In this document: in pieces, positions 1 to 8,790 of the stretch | Layout: the number at the start of each line of letters is the position of its first letter | How positions within the stretch are numbered: the stretch's first letter is position 1 | Assembly (NCBI RefSeq): GCF_018069565.1 | Contig: NZ_JAGPNL010000005.1 | Span: 434,001-498,000 of the forward strand | Source: Streptomyces tagetis | GTDB taxonomy: Bacteria > Actinomycetota > Actinomycetes > Streptomycetales > Streptomycetaceae | DNA length: 64,000 bases | Reading direction: 5' to 3' | The notes under the pieces: generated by a model | What the model was told of the DNA's origin: nothing | Database searches by the model: none | Seen by the model: the letters and a program-made list of their open reading frames with translations, nothing else | Position numbers and translations under genes: made by a program

Positions 1-43
1 CGCCACCGCGGCGGGCGGCGGGGGGGTGTCGCGGCGGGCTGCC

Positions 44-96
44 GGGGCGGGGTCACTGGGGCGGGGTCACCGGGGCGGGGTCGCCGGGGCGGGCGT
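44..96. repeat. 14-bp G-rich tandem repeat
   Basis: Three full units and one partial unit of GGGGCGGGGTCACT lie directly after the stop codon of the neighbouring leftward gene. The G-runs could form a G-quadruplex; that is inference. Nothing else is seen in bases 1-43. Confidence 0.7.
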
Positions 97-779
97 CAGC
101 GGTCGCGGTGGAGGAGGCGCCCGGCGAGCACCGTGGCCACGCAGGTGGCGGCGCCGCGGACGGTGAGCGCGGCCTCGTCGGGCACGTCGAACACCGCGAA
201 CGTGGCGTCCGCGCCGGTACCGGGCGCCGGGAGCGGCCGGTGGACCACCTCGGCCGGGTCCCGGCCGGCCAGCACGTCGAAGCCGACGAAACCATCGGGG
301 CGACCGGGGCTGCCGGGGCCGTCAGGTCCGTCCGGCCGGCCCGGCCGGTCGACGACGGTCAGCCCGGCGCGCTGCACCGCGTCCAGGACGGCGGGCCGGC
401 GCGGCCGTCCGGCCACCGCCACGACCCCGTGCGCCAGCAGCAGCCGCACCCCGCGCCGGGCACCGGCGCCCCAGCGGGTCTCCGTCATCGGCAGCGCGGC
501 GAGCCGCTCCCCCGTCAGCGGCTCGGTGCCCAGCTCGTCCGCCTCGCGCGGGTCCGGGTGGTAGGCGCCCTCCAGCACCAGGGGCCCGTACGGGTGGAGC
601 AGCCCCGGCATGAGCACGCCGGGCCAGCGCCGGGCGCGTGCGGCCGGGTGGGCGGCGGCCAGCTCCTCGTAGGGGCCGGTGGCGGCGAGCGTACGGCCGT
701 CGACGAGCACGGCGCCGCCGGGCAGCGAGGGGCGCCGGTCCCCGGTGAGGAGGAGGTCCGCGGCGTGGATCGTCAGCAC
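96..779 (-). CDS. amidohydrolase-like (imidazolonepropionase N-domain-like) protein
   Basis: A 227-residue protein starting 8 bp downstream of the mqnC stop, so probably in the same transcript. Residues 1-75 resemble the beta-sandwich start of amidohydrolases (a GGAVLVDGRT-type strand and a PGLLHPYG loop), but the metal-binding HxH that should follow the Pro-Gly is absent and the TIM barrel is far too short. A Gly/Pro/Arg linker lies near residues 145-165. It cannot be a normal hydrolase. It may be a degenerate relative that is often found next to mqnC in Streptomyces (from memory). Function unknown. Confidence 0.7.
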   Translation of the reverse strand: MLTIHAADLLLTGDRRPSLPGGAVLVDGRTLAATGPYEELAAAHPAARARRWPGVLMPGLLHPYGPLVLEGAYHPDPREADELGTEPLTGERLAALPMTETRWGAGARRGVRLLLAHGVVAVAGRPRRPAVLDAVQRAGLTVVDRPGRPDGPDGPGSPGRPDGFVGFDVLAGRDPAEVVHRPLPAPGTGADATFAVFDVPDEAALTVRGAATCVATVLAGRLLHRDR

Positions 780-786
780 GGTCGGG

Positions 787-1986
787 TCAGTTGGAGGTGA
801 GCAGCTTCAGTTCGGGGTGGGCGGTGCCGCCCTCGATCGCCGTGGACGAGATGTGCGAGACGACCCGCTCGTCGACGGGGTCGTCCGCCGGGTCGTCGTG
901 CACGACGAGGTGCTCGTACGTGGTGGAGCGCTGCGCCGGGACCCGGCCCGCCTTGCGGATCAGGTCGATGATCTCCAGCCGGTTGGAGCGGTGCTTGGCG
1001 CCGGCCGAGGAGACGACGTTCTCCTCCAGCATGATCGAGCCGAGGTCGTCGGCGCCGTAATGCAGGGAGAGCTGGCCGACCTCCTTGCCCGTGGTCAGCC
1101 AGGAGCCCTGGATGTGGGCCACGTTGTCGAGGAAGACCCGGGCGATGGCGATCATCCGCAGGTACTCGAAGAGGGTGGCCTGCGTACGGCCCTTCAGGTG
1201 GTTGTTCTCGGGCTGGTAGGTGTACGGGATGAAGGCGCGGAAGCCGCCGGTGCGGTCCTGCACGTCCCGGATCATCCGCAGGTGCTCGATCCGCTCGGCG
1301 TTGGTCTCGCCGGTGCCCATCAGCATGGTGGAGGTGGACTCGACGCCGAGGCCGTGCGCGATCTCCATGATCTCCAGCCAGCGTTCGCCGGACTCCTTCA
1401 GCGGCGCGATCGCCTTGCGGGGACGCTCCGGCAGCAGCTCCGCCCCGGCGCCCGCGAAGGAGTCCAGCCCGGCCGCGTGGATGCGGGTGATGGCCTCCTC
1501 GACCGACACCTTGGAGATGCGGGCCATGTGCTCGACCTCGCTCGCCCCCAGGCTGTGGATGACCAGCTCGGGGAAGTCCTTCTTGATCGCCGCGAAGTGC
1601 CTCTCGTAGTACTCCACGCCGTAGTCCGGGTGGTGGCCGCCCTGGAACATGATCTGCGTGCCGCCCAGCTCCACGGTCTCCGCGCAGCGGCGCAGGATGT
1701 CGTCGAGGTCGCGGGTCCAGCCCTTGGCCGCGTCCTTGGGCGCCGCGTAGAAGGCGCAGAAACGGCAGGCCGTGACGCAGACGTTGGTGTAGTTGATGTT
1801 CCGCTCGATGATGTACGTGGCGATGTGCTCGGTGCCCGCGTACCGGCGGCGGCGCACGGCGTCGGCGGCGGCGCCCAGCGCGTGCAGCGGCGCGTCGCGG
1901 TAGAGGACGAGCGCCTCGTCGGGGGTGATCCGACCACCGGCGGCGGCACGGTCGAGGATGGGCTGAAGGTCGGCCTTCTCGGTCAC
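787..1986 (-). CDS. mqnC: cyclic dehypoxanthinyl futalosine synthase
   Basis: Radical SAM enzyme of the futalosine menaquinone pathway, which cyclises dehypoxanthine futalosine. The CxxxCxxC cluster motif is at Cys70, Cys74 and Cys77 (CVTACRFC). It is followed by the GGTQIMFQGG and HPDYG stretches typical of MqnC, and by a C-terminal half shared with MqnE and CofH enzymes (YTYQPENN, GSWLTTGKE). The length of 399 residues is normal. Together with mqnA, mqnE and the UbiD/UbiX/UbiA genes in this window it marks the organism as a futalosine-pathway menaquinone producer. mqnB and mqnD are not here. Confidence 0.96.
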   Translation of the reverse strand: MTEKADLQPILDRAAAGGRITPDEALVLYRDAPLHALGAAADAVRRRRYAGTEHIATYIIERNINYTNVCVTACRFCAFYAAPKDAAKGWTRDLDDILRRCAETVELGGTQIMFQGGHHPDYGVEYYERHFAAIKKDFPELVIHSLGASEVEHMARISKVSVEEAITRIHAAGLDSFAGAGAELLPERPRKAIAPLKESGERWLEIMEIAHGLGVESTSTMLMGTGETNAERIEHLRMIRDVQDRTGGFRAFIPYTYQPENNHLKGRTQATLFEYLRMIAIARVFLDNVAHIQGSWLTTGKEVGQLSLHYGADDLGSIMLEENVVSSAGAKHRSNRLEIIDLIRKAGRVPAQRSTTYEHLVVHDDPADDPVDERVVSHISSTAIEGGTAHPELKLLTSN

Positions 1987-2161
1987 CGGTGTCCCTTTCG
2001 CAGGGTTCGTGGAGCTGGTCGCCGGGTGGCCCGCAGCGGCCGGCCCGGCGGGCGGTCGGACCCGCCCAGCCTACGCCAGGCCCCTCCCCCGCCCCGCGCC
2101 TGGGCCGTCGCCGTCAGCGTCGAACACCCGTCAGGCGTCACGGCGTGAAGAGGCGCCGGTC

Positions 2162-2986
2162 TCACGTGCTCCAGGCGGCGGACAGCAGGCCCAGGTAGGT
2201 GCCGGTGATCAGGAAGGGGCCGAAGGCGATCGCCGTCTTGCGGTTCGCCCGCCCGGCGAGGACGAGGGCGCCGCCGTACACCGCGCCGAGCAGGAACCCG
2301 GCGAGGGTGCCCAGCATCACCGCCGGCCAGCCGTACCAGCCGAGGACCGCGCCCGCGCCGAGGGCGAGCTTCACGTCGCCGAAGCCCATGCCGGCCGGGT
2401 TGAGGCGGTACAGGGCGTAGTGACCGGCGCCCAGCGCGAGGGCGCCCAGCAGGGCGGTGCTCCACCGTCCGGCGTGGCCGGGCACGAGGGCGGCGAGGCC
2501 GAGCAGCGCGAGCGCGGCGGCGGCCAGGGGCAGGGTCAGCGGGTCGGGGAGCCGCCGCACCCGCAGGTCGACCACGGCCAGCAGCACGCCCACCGGCGCG
2601 AGCACCAGCCACACCCCCAGCTCCGGCCGCGCCCCGGTCGCCCCGGCGAGCACGACGCACACACCCGCGGTGAGCACGGCGAGAGGGAGGGGGCCCGCTC
2701 CGGGGTCCGCTCCGGGGTCCGGGCGGGACACCGAGCCGGTACCGGTCACCGCTGCGACGGCCCCCGCGCCCGGCGTGCCGTCCGGCGCCGGCCTCCGCGC
2801 GCACGGGGCACAGGGAGCCGGCCCCATCCACCCCCGCACCGCGTGCCCCGCCGGGCAGTGCCGGAGCCAGGGCTCGTCCGACGGTACGGAGAAGCGGTAG
2901 GCGGCCCGGGGCAGCAACGCCCCCGCCACGGCGCCCCAGAGCCCGGCGACGACGAGGACCAGCACGTCGGCGAGGTCGGCACTCAC
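2162..2986 (-). CDS. prepilin peptidase (A24 family)
   Basis: A 274-residue polytopic membrane protein of the type IV prepilin/preflagellin aspartyl peptidase family. The two catalytic aspartates are visible: Asp140 in a VVDLRVRRLPDP context and Asp204 in GMGFGDVK. Residues 44-62 hold Cys44, Cys59 and Cys62, a reduced version of the zinc-binding cysteine loop. A Gly/Pro/Asp-rich linker (residues 64-100) follows. Expected to cleave leader peptides of Flp/Tad-type pilins. No pilus genes are adjacent. Confidence 0.88.
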   Translation of the reverse strand: MSADLADVLVLVVAGLWGAVAGALLPRAAYRFSVPSDEPWLRHCPAGHAVRGWMGPAPCAPCARRPAPDGTPGAGAVAAVTGTGSVSRPDPGADPGAGPLPLAVLTAGVCVVLAGATGARPELGVWLVLAPVGVLLAVVDLRVRRLPDPLTLPLAAAALALLGLAALVPGHAGRWSTALLGALALGAGHYALYRLNPAGMGFGDVKLALGAGAVLGWYGWPAVMLGTLAGFLLGAVYGGALVLAGRANRKTAIAFGPFLITGTYLGLLSAAWST

Positions 2987-3038
2987 CCCGCTGCCCCGGC
3001 CTCGTCACCCTGCCTCCACACCCGGGCGGGCCCGCGCC

Positions 3039-3959
3039 TCACTCCTCTTCGTCTTCGCCGAGGAACAGGTCCTCGGCCCGCATGGCGTGCACGGCCCGCT
3101 GCGCCCAGGTCTCCAGCCGCTCCAGACTGTCGCAGGCCAGCACCCGCTCCCGGACGGACTCGGGCACGGGGATGCGGCGCCACTCCAGGATGCGCAGCGT
3201 CATCTCGCCACGATCCTCGATCCGGCCCTCTTCCCGGCCCTCTTCCCGGCCTTCCTCCCGGCCTTCCTCCCGGACCTTCTCGGCCACCGGATGCCGGAAG
3301 AAATAGTGCATCTCCGCCATCAGATCCCTCCAGATCTCCCTGGCCTCGGCATCGGCCAGACACGAGTCGACGAACTGTCCGAAGACCGCCGCACTCTCCG
3401 CGTCGATCGTTCGCAGAGCGGTGGCCAGCGGCTCCAGTATGGCGGTGGCCCCTCGTCCCCGGCCATGAGTCATGGCCGACAGAACGGCCAGCGGGACGTC
3501 CCGCTCCGCCTCCCGCTCACCCGCGATGACCGGCACGTTGTCCGGGCCGATCACCAGTGGCCGTACCGTCATGGCATGCCACCCCGGCAGCCCCAGCCGG
3601 ATGGGCTGGGCGGCCCAGCGCGCGGTTGCGCTGTTCTGGGTGATCACCACGAGCACCGGCTCACAGCGGTACTTCGCATACAGGTACGAGAGGTAGTACG
3701 GCCAACTGCCGCGCTTGTCCTCGTCCTTCTTGCCTTGCGCTTCGATGACGAGGAGGTACGCCCCTTCGTCCGTCTCCACCCGCATCAGCGTGTCCACACG
3801 CCGCTCGACGGGCTCGATCTCCGTCAGGTCCGCGTTCAGCACCGCGAAGTCGCGGGGCTCCGGGAAGGCGACGTGGAGCACCTTCTGAAACGCCCGCGTC
3901 AGCAGCGCGGGGTCCTTCTGGAACACCCGGTGCAGCGCTTCGTGCGACGAGCCGACCAT
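3039..3959 (-). CDS. Rpn/YhgA-like PD-(D/E)XK nuclease-family protein
   Basis: A 306-residue protein resembling Rpn (recombination-promoting nuclease/transposase YhgA-like) proteins. Asp56, followed by Glu73-x-Gln75 and a Lys near 77, matches a PD-(D/E)xK core on two adjacent strands. Residues 231-246 are four perfect EEGR tetrapeptides encoded by 12-bp DNA repeats, a hallmark of the variable C-terminal part of this family. Residues 247-306 form a short helical tail with an acidic end. It stands alone between the prepilin peptidase and mqnA. Possible role in DNA cleavage or phage defence, by family only. Confidence 0.75.
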   Translation of the reverse strand: MVGSSHEALHRVFQKDPALLTRAFQKVLHVAFPEPRDFAVLNADLTEIEPVERRVDTLMRVETDEGAYLLVIEAQGKKDEDKRGSWPYYLSYLYAKYRCEPVLVVITQNSATARWAAQPIRLGLPGWHAMTVRPLVIGPDNVPVIAGEREAERDVPLAVLSAMTHGRGRGATAILEPLATALRTIDAESAAVFGQFVDSCLADAEAREIWRDLMAEMHYFFRHPVAEKVREEGREEGREEGREEGRIEDRGEMTLRILEWRRIPVPESVRERVLACDSLERLETWAQRAVHAMRAEDLFLGEDEEE

Positions 3960-4178
3960 CAGCTCTCCCTCCTGTACGAAGGGATCAACGAGCGCTCTCG
4001 TCGCGGGTTGCCGCCGAGGGGGGCGGACCAGCGGAACGAGTGAGGCACGGGCCGGTGGCTGACGGGCGGGGTGAGCCGGCGCCGCGGGGCCGGGCTCCGT
4101 GTCCCGGCGAAGTCCCGGCGAAACCGCACCGTCATCCCCCGCCCCGACCCGGCCCCACCGCGCGGGCCCCGCCGGACG

Positions 4179-5027
4179 TCACGGCCGGAGCAAGTCCACC
4201 CGTACGTCTGCCGGGAAGCCGGTGGTCGGGCCGACGCGGCGGGCGAACTCCGTGACCGCCTCCAACTGCGGGCCGCCGAAGCGGAAGTCAAGGGTGGTGA
4301 AGTACTGCTCCAGCGTCGCCTCGTCGAACTCCTCCCAGCGGGCGGCCTGTTCGGCGACCTTGCCGACCTCCTCCAGGGAGAGGTTGCGGGAGGCGAGGAA
4401 CGCCTCGTGCACCTTGCGGGTGATGACCGGCTCGCGCTCCAGGTAGTCGCGCCGGGCGGCCCACACCGCGAAGACGAACGGCAGCCCCGTCCACTCCTTC
4501 CACAGCGTGCCCAGGTCGTGCACGTCGAGGCCGAAGCGGGGCCCGTCGACCATGTTCGCGCGCAGCGCCGCGTCCCCGATGAGCACGGCCGCCTCGGCCT
4601 CCTGCATCATCAGGCTCAGGTCCGGCGGGCACGTGTAGTAGTCCGGCCGGACTCCGATGTGCTCGTCGAGCAGCAACTGCGCGAGCCGGACCGAGGTCCG
4701 CGAGGTCGAGCCGAGGGCCACCCGGGCGCCGTCGAGCCGGTCCAGCGGAACCTGCGAGACGATCACGCACGACATCACCGGACCGTCGCAGCCGACGGCG
4801 ATGTCGGGAAAGGCCACCAGCTCGTCGGTGTGCTTGAGGAATTCGACCAGGGTGATCGGCCCGATGTCGAGGTCCCCGCGCACGAGCTGCTCGCTGAGCT
4901 TCTCCGGGGTGTCCTTCGTCAGCTCGAAGTCGAGGAGCGTGCCCGTTCTCGCGAGCCCCCAGTACAGGGGCAGGCAGTTCAGGAACTGGATGTGGCCGAC
5001 GCGCGGCCGGGTGCGAGAATTGTCCAC
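4179..5027 (-). CDS. mqnA: chorismate dehydratase
   Basis: First dedicated enzyme of the futalosine pathway, converting chorismate to 3-[(1-carboxyvinyl)oxy]benzoate. The 282-residue sequence has the periplasmic-binding-protein-like fold signature of MqnA: N-terminal RVGHIQFLNCLPLYWGL, ALGSTSRTS ligand loop and a LIGDAAL segment. It is transcribed away from the cold-shock gene. About 220 bp on its downstream side, before the Rpn-like gene, hold no gene. Confidence 0.95.
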   Translation of the reverse strand: MDNSRTRPRVGHIQFLNCLPLYWGLARTGTLLDFELTKDTPEKLSEQLVRGDLDIGPITLVEFLKHTDELVAFPDIAVGCDGPVMSCVIVSQVPLDRLDGARVALGSTSRTSVRLAQLLLDEHIGVRPDYYTCPPDLSLMMQEAEAAVLIGDAALRANMVDGPRFGLDVHDLGTLWKEWTGLPFVFAVWAARRDYLEREPVITRKVHEAFLASRNLSLEEVGKVAEQAARWEEFDEATLEQYFTTLDFRFGGPQLEAVTEFARRVGPTTGFPADVRVDLLRP

Positions 5028-5131
5028 GCCGCGAGGCTAGCCCTCCCCGCCGCTCCGCCCGGTCCCGACCCCCGCTGTCAGCCGGATGGCGGCGGCCTTC
5101 AAACATTCGGGTGAAGTGATCTTGACCTCTG

Positions 5132-5159
5132 TTGCGCCCGGGTCGCTGCGTGCTAGGCT
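5132..5159 (+). promoter_or_regulatory. candidate promoter and long 5' leader of the cold-shock gene
   Basis: TTGCGC (5132-5137), a 16-bp spacer and an extended TGCTAGGCT -10 region (5151-5159) give a plausible vegetative promoter. It would leave a leader of about 150 bases before the ATG at 5316; long structured leaders are characteristic of csp genes. The 5028-5315 interval has no gene. Promoter assignment is by eye. Confidence 0.4.
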
Positions 5160-5315
5160 CACAGCAAGTTGCAGTTTGGTTTCCCTTGCAGTACAGAGCC
5201 TGCGGAGCATGTGACCGCGGGCTCTCGTCATTCTCGGACATATGCGTTGTGTGGAATTGCTCTTCACACGTGCTGGTTCTGGAGCAGGGCAACCCTTTGA
5301 GCCCAAGGAGGGCTT

Positions 5316-5519
5316 ATGGCTACCGGAACCGTGAAGTGGTTCAACGCCGAAAAGGGCTTCGGTTTCATCGCCCAGGAAGGCGGCGGCCCCGACGTCTTCG
5401 TTCACTACTCCGCGATCAACGCGACCGGCTTCCGGTCCCTTGAGGAGAACCAGCAGGTGTCCTTCGACGTCACGCAGGGCCCGAAGGGCCCGCAGGCGGA
5501 GAACGTCACCCCTGCCTGA
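5316..5519 (+). CDS. cold-shock protein (CspA family)
   Basis: A 67-residue single cold-shock domain with both RNA-binding motifs: KGFGFI (RNP1) and DVFVHYSAI (RNP2). It is a single-stranded nucleic-acid chaperone. The AAGGAGG ribosome site sits just upstream of the ATG. Monocistronic, closed by a 9-bp-stem hairpin. It follows an unusually long leader, consistent with post-transcriptional control. Confidence 0.96.
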   Translation: MATGTVKWFNAEKGFGFIAQEGGGPDVFVHYSAINATGFRSLEENQQVSFDVTQGPKGPQAENVTPA

Positions 5520-5536
5520 CCGAGAGCAGTACCCAA

Positions 5537-5567
5537 GGAGCCCCGCGCCGTCCGGCGACGGGGCTCC
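5537..5567 (+). terminator. hairpin terminator after csp
   Basis: Perfect 9-bp inverted repeat GGAGCCCCG / CGGGGCTCC with a 13-nt loop, 17 bp after the csp stop; no T-tract, as usual in Streptomyces. Confidence 0.75.
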
Positions 5568-5641
5568 TGCCCTGTCCGGGGCCGGAACGCCCCCCGGCGG
5601 CGCCGGGTCCCGCTGTCGGTGCCCGGCGCTACGGTCCCCGC

Positions 5642-6292
5642 ATGACCACCGACGCAGCGCCCTTCCTCGCCGCCACCCGCACCTTCTACGACGCCATCGC
5701 CGAGGACTACGCCGACCGCTTCCGTGACGTGCACGTCGCCCAGCCCGTGGACCGGGCCATGCTGGCGGCCTACGCGCAGATGGTCGGGCCCGGCGGGCAG
5801 GTCGCGGACCTGGGGTGCGGGCCCGGCCGGGTCACCGCGCACCTCGCCTCCCTCGGCCTGTCGGTCTTCGGCCTGGACCTGTCGTCCTCCATGCTCGCCA
5901 TCGCCCGGCGCGAGAACCCCGGCCTCCGCTTCGAGCAGGGCTCGATGCTGGAGCTGGACCTCCCGGACGGCGCGCTCGCCGGGGCGGTGTCCTGGTACTC
6001 CTCGATCCACACGCCGTGGGAGCGGCTGCCGGACCTGTTCCGCGAGTTCCGGCGGGTGCTGGCGCCGGGCGGACACCTGCTGCTCGCCTTCCAGAGCGGC
6101 GACGAGCCCCGCCGCCACGAGCGGCCCTTCGGCCACCCCGTCACCCTCGACTTCGAGCGGCGCCGGCCCGAGCCGATGGCGGAGCTGCTCGCCGGGGCCG
6201 GGCTCACGGTGCGGGTACGGACCCTGCGGGAGCCGGACGAGGCCCTCGGCGAGCCGGTGGCGCAGGCGTGTCTGATCGCCACGCGCGACTGA
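5642..6292 (+). CDS. class I SAM-dependent methyltransferase
   Basis: A 216-residue protein with the Rossmann motif I VADLGCGPGR near residues 53-62, an acidic FGLDLSSSML strand-II loop and the GSMLELDLPDGAL motif, followed by RVLAPGGHLLLAF (motif III). This is the UbiE/Methyltransf_11 or 25 type. No substrate can be read from sequence. Convergent with the acyl-CoA ligase gene, whose stop lies only a few bases away. Confidence 0.88.
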   Translation: MTTDAAPFLAATRTFYDAIAEDYADRFRDVHVAQPVDRAMLAAYAQMVGPGGQVADLGCGPGRVTAHLASLGLSVFGLDLSSSMLAIARRENPGLRFEQGSMLELDLPDGALAGAVSWYSSIHTPWERLPDLFREFRRVLAPGGHLLLAFQSGDEPRRHERPFGHPVTLDFERRRPEPMAELLAGAGLTVRVRTLREPDEALGEPVAQACLIATRD

Positions 6293-6296
6293 GTGT

Positions 6297-8225
6297 CTAC
6301 CCCGCGTAGAGCCGCTCCACCACCGCCGCGAAGTCCCGCAGGATGACCTCGCGGCGGAGCTTCATCGACGGGGTCACGTGGCCCTCCCACTCGGTGAAGT
6401 CCCGGGGCAGGATCGCGAAGCGCCGGATGGACTCGGGGCGGGAGACCATCCGGTTGGCCTCGTCGACCGCGCGCTGGAGCACCGCCCGGGTCTCCTCGTC
6501 GCCGACGAGCTGCTCCGGCGGCACCGGGTGGCGGCCGTTCATGCGGCGCCAGTGGTCGATGCCCTCCATGTCGAGGGTGAACAGGGCGGTGACGTACGGG
6601 CGGCGGTCGCCGACGACCATGCACTGGGAGACCAGGGGGTGGGCGCGCAGCCAGTTCTCCAGCGGGGCCGGGGCCACGCTCTTGCCGCCCGCGGTGATCA
6701 GGAGTTCCTTCTTGCGGCCGGTGATCGTCAGGTACCCCTCGTCGTCCAGGGCGCCGAGGTCGCCGGTGGCCAGGAAGCCGTCGGGGGCGGCCGGGACGAC
6801 GCCGCCGGCCTGACGGTCCCAGTAGCCGTGCAGCACCTGGCCGCCGGCGACGAGGATCTCGCCGTCGGCGGCGATCCTGATCCGGGTGCCCGGCAGCGGC
6901 CAGCCCACGGTGCCGAGGCGGGGCCGCTGCGGCGGGGTGACGGTCACGGCGGCCGTCGTCTCGGTGAGTCCGTAGCCCTCGAAGATGTCGATGCCGGCGC
7001 CGCCGTAGAAGGCCGCCAGGTGGTGGCCGAGCGGGGAGCCGCCGCAGATGGCGTACCGGACCCGGCCGCCGAGCGCGTTGCGGATCTTCCGGTAGACGAA
7101 GGGGTCGTGGAAGGCGCGGGAGGTGCGCAGGCCGCGGCCGGGACCGCGGCCGGTGCCCGCCTGCTGGGCCTCCACGGCCTCGGCGTGGCGGACGGCGACG
7201 GAGACCGCGCGGTCGAAGGCCGCCGCCCGGCCGCCCGCCTCGGCCTTGGCGCGGGCCGCGTGGAAGATCTTCTCCAGCATGTACGGGATGGCGAGCAGAC
7301 AGGTCGGCCGGAAGGAGGCGAGGTCGGGTATGAGGTCGTCGGGTTTGAGGCTCGGCGCGTGGCCGAGGCGGACCCGGGCGCGGACGCAGGCGATGGCGAC
7401 CATGCGGCCGAAGACGTGGGACATCGGCAGGAAGAGCAGGATGGAGGGCTCCACGCCGGTCGTCGCGCGGAAGACCGGGTAGAGCAGCTCGATGGCGTTG
7501 TCCACCTCGGCGAAGAAGTTGCCGTGGGTCAGCGCGCAGCCCTTGGGGCGGCCGGTGGTGCCGGAGGTGTAGATGAGGGTGGCGAGGCTGTCGGGGCCGA
7601 GCATGCCCCGGCGGACGGAGACCTCCGCGTCCGGGACCCGGGTGCCCAGCTCGGTCAGCGACCCGATGTGGCCCTTCTCGACGACCCACAGGTGCGCCAG
7701 GTCGGGAAGGTGGTCCAGTTCGGGCCCGAGCATGGCCGCCTGGGCGGTGGTCTCGGTGGCCAGGGCGACCGCGCCGGAGTCCTGGAGGAGCAGGCGGGTC
7801 TGGAAGACCGAGGAGGTCGGGTAGACGGGCACGGTGACCAGCCCGGCGGCCCAGGCGGCGAAGTCGAGCAGCGTCCACTCGTACGTCGTCCGGGCCATGA
7901 TGGCCAGCCGGTCGCCCGGCACCAGCCCCTCGGCGATCATGCCCTTGGCCAGCGCGAGCACCTCTTCGGCGAACCGCGCGGCCGTCACGTCCTCCCACTG
8001 TCCGTCCGGGGTGCGGCGGCTGAGGACGACGGCGTCGGGGGCCGCGACCGCGTTGTCGAAGGGCAGGTCGGCGAGGGAGCCCCGGCGCACCGGCGGCGCG
8101 AGGGGCGGGACGTACGCCTCCCGTACGGTGCCGTCCAGCCGCCGGGTCTCCGGCTCGACCACGGCGGGTGGCGGGACGTCGGCGAACGAGGCCGAGGCGG
8201 CGAAGGAAGGGAGCGGGGTGGACAC
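6297..8225 (-). CDS. long-chain fatty-acid--CoA ligase (AMP-forming)
   Basis: ANL-superfamily adenylating enzyme of about 642 residues, FadD15-like. The phosphate-binding P-loop IYTSGTTGRPKG, the GYGLTETTA adenylate motif, the TGDLGALDDEGY motif and the late KELLITAGGKSVAP hinge and catalytic-lysine region are all present. I chose the GTG at 8225 (VSTPLPSF) because GGAG lies about 8 nt upstream; an in-frame GTG at 8264 would add 13 residues with no clear ribosome site. Activates fatty acids for lipid metabolism at the cytoplasmic membrane. Confidence 0.92.
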   Translation of the reverse strand: MSTPLPSFAASASFADVPPPAVVEPETRRLDGTVREAYVPPLAPPVRRGSLADLPFDNAVAAPDAVVLSRRTPDGQWEDVTAARFAEEVLALAKGMIAEGLVPGDRLAIMARTTYEWTLLDFAAWAAGLVTVPVYPTSSVFQTRLLLQDSGAVALATETTAQAAMLGPELDHLPDLAHLWVVEKGHIGSLTELGTRVPDAEVSVRRGMLGPDSLATLIYTSGTTGRPKGCALTHGNFFAEVDNAIELLYPVFRATTGVEPSILLFLPMSHVFGRMVAIACVRARVRLGHAPSLKPDDLIPDLASFRPTCLLAIPYMLEKIFHAARAKAEAGGRAAAFDRAVSVAVRHAEAVEAQQAGTGRGPGRGLRTSRAFHDPFVYRKIRNALGGRVRYAICGGSPLGHHLAAFYGGAGIDIFEGYGLTETTAAVTVTPPQRPRLGTVGWPLPGTRIRIAADGEILVAGGQVLHGYWDRQAGGVVPAAPDGFLATGDLGALDDEGYLTITGRKKELLITAGGKSVAPAPLENWLRAHPLVSQCMVVGDRRPYVTALFTLDMEGIDHWRRMNGRHPVPPEQLVGDEETRAVLQRAVDEANRMVSRPESIRRFAILPRDFTEWEGHVTPSMKLRREVILRDFAAVVERLYAG

Positions 8226-8465
8226 GGGCGACTCCTGGGACGTGCAGCGGCGATAACGCTTCACTGCAGGACATACGTACCTCGCACGCCGAGGCGTTCA
8301 TCGCGGGCCCCGCGGAGCGGGGGCTGCCGGCGGTCAGGAACCGGGTGGTCCGGATGGTACGGGGCCGCCGTGGCGGGATCGTGCCGGTTCGGAGAGGGAC
8401 CGGAGCCGGGTCTGTGCACCCCGCCGGGCACGTCCGGGCGGACGCGGCGACGCCCCGCACCATGC

Positions 8466-8655
8466 CGGCACACCGGCCCTGGGCCGACACGCCGGGCTGC
8501 CGCCGACACGCCGCACATCTGCTGACACGCCGGACCCCGGCCGACACGCCGCACACCGACCGACACACCGGACCGCGACCAACACACCGCACACCGACCG
8601 ACACACCGGACCCCCACCAACACGCCGCTCCCCCGCCGACACACCCGACGCTGGC
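8466..8655. repeat. degenerate ~19-bp CCGACACRCCG tandem array
   Basis: The 565-bp gap between the ligase start and the symporter stop holds about nine degenerate units of a CCGACACRCCGCACACCGA / CCGACACACCGGACC alternation. Read leftward it would encode a Val/Gly/Arg/Cys repeat, but no credible start or homology is seen. I call it non-coding. Confidence 0.6.
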
Positions 8656-8703
8656 GCGCCCCCCGCACCCCGCCGACACACCGCCCGCCCCCGGCAACGC
8701 GAA

Positions 8704-8740
8704 GGCCCCGCCGGTCGCCTGTGGGGCGGACGGCGGGGCC
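8704..8740 (-). terminator. terminator of the symporter gene
   Basis: Perfect 10-bp inverted repeat GGCCCCGCCG / CGGCGGGGCC, about 50 bp past the symporter stop. Confidence 0.75.
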
Positions 8741-8790
8741 TCCTGCGCGGGAGCGGCTAGCGCTGCCCGCGGGCGCGGCTACGGGACGGC

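Noticed and set aside
5122..5159. TTGACC and TAGGCT before the cold-shock gene as a promoter pair
   Set aside because: The spacer is 26 bp, too long for a sigma-70-type promoter; TTGCGC with a 16-bp spacer was preferred.
8334..8681. 115-codon leftward frame in the repeat array, encoding Val/Gly/Arg/Cys repeats
   Set aside because: Follows only from the DNA repeat; no ribosome site and no similarity to a known protein.
5770..8697. 975-codon leftward open frame overlapping the methyltransferase and acyl-CoA ligase
   Set aside because: Shadow frame of the ligase; composition and lack of motifs show it is not coding.
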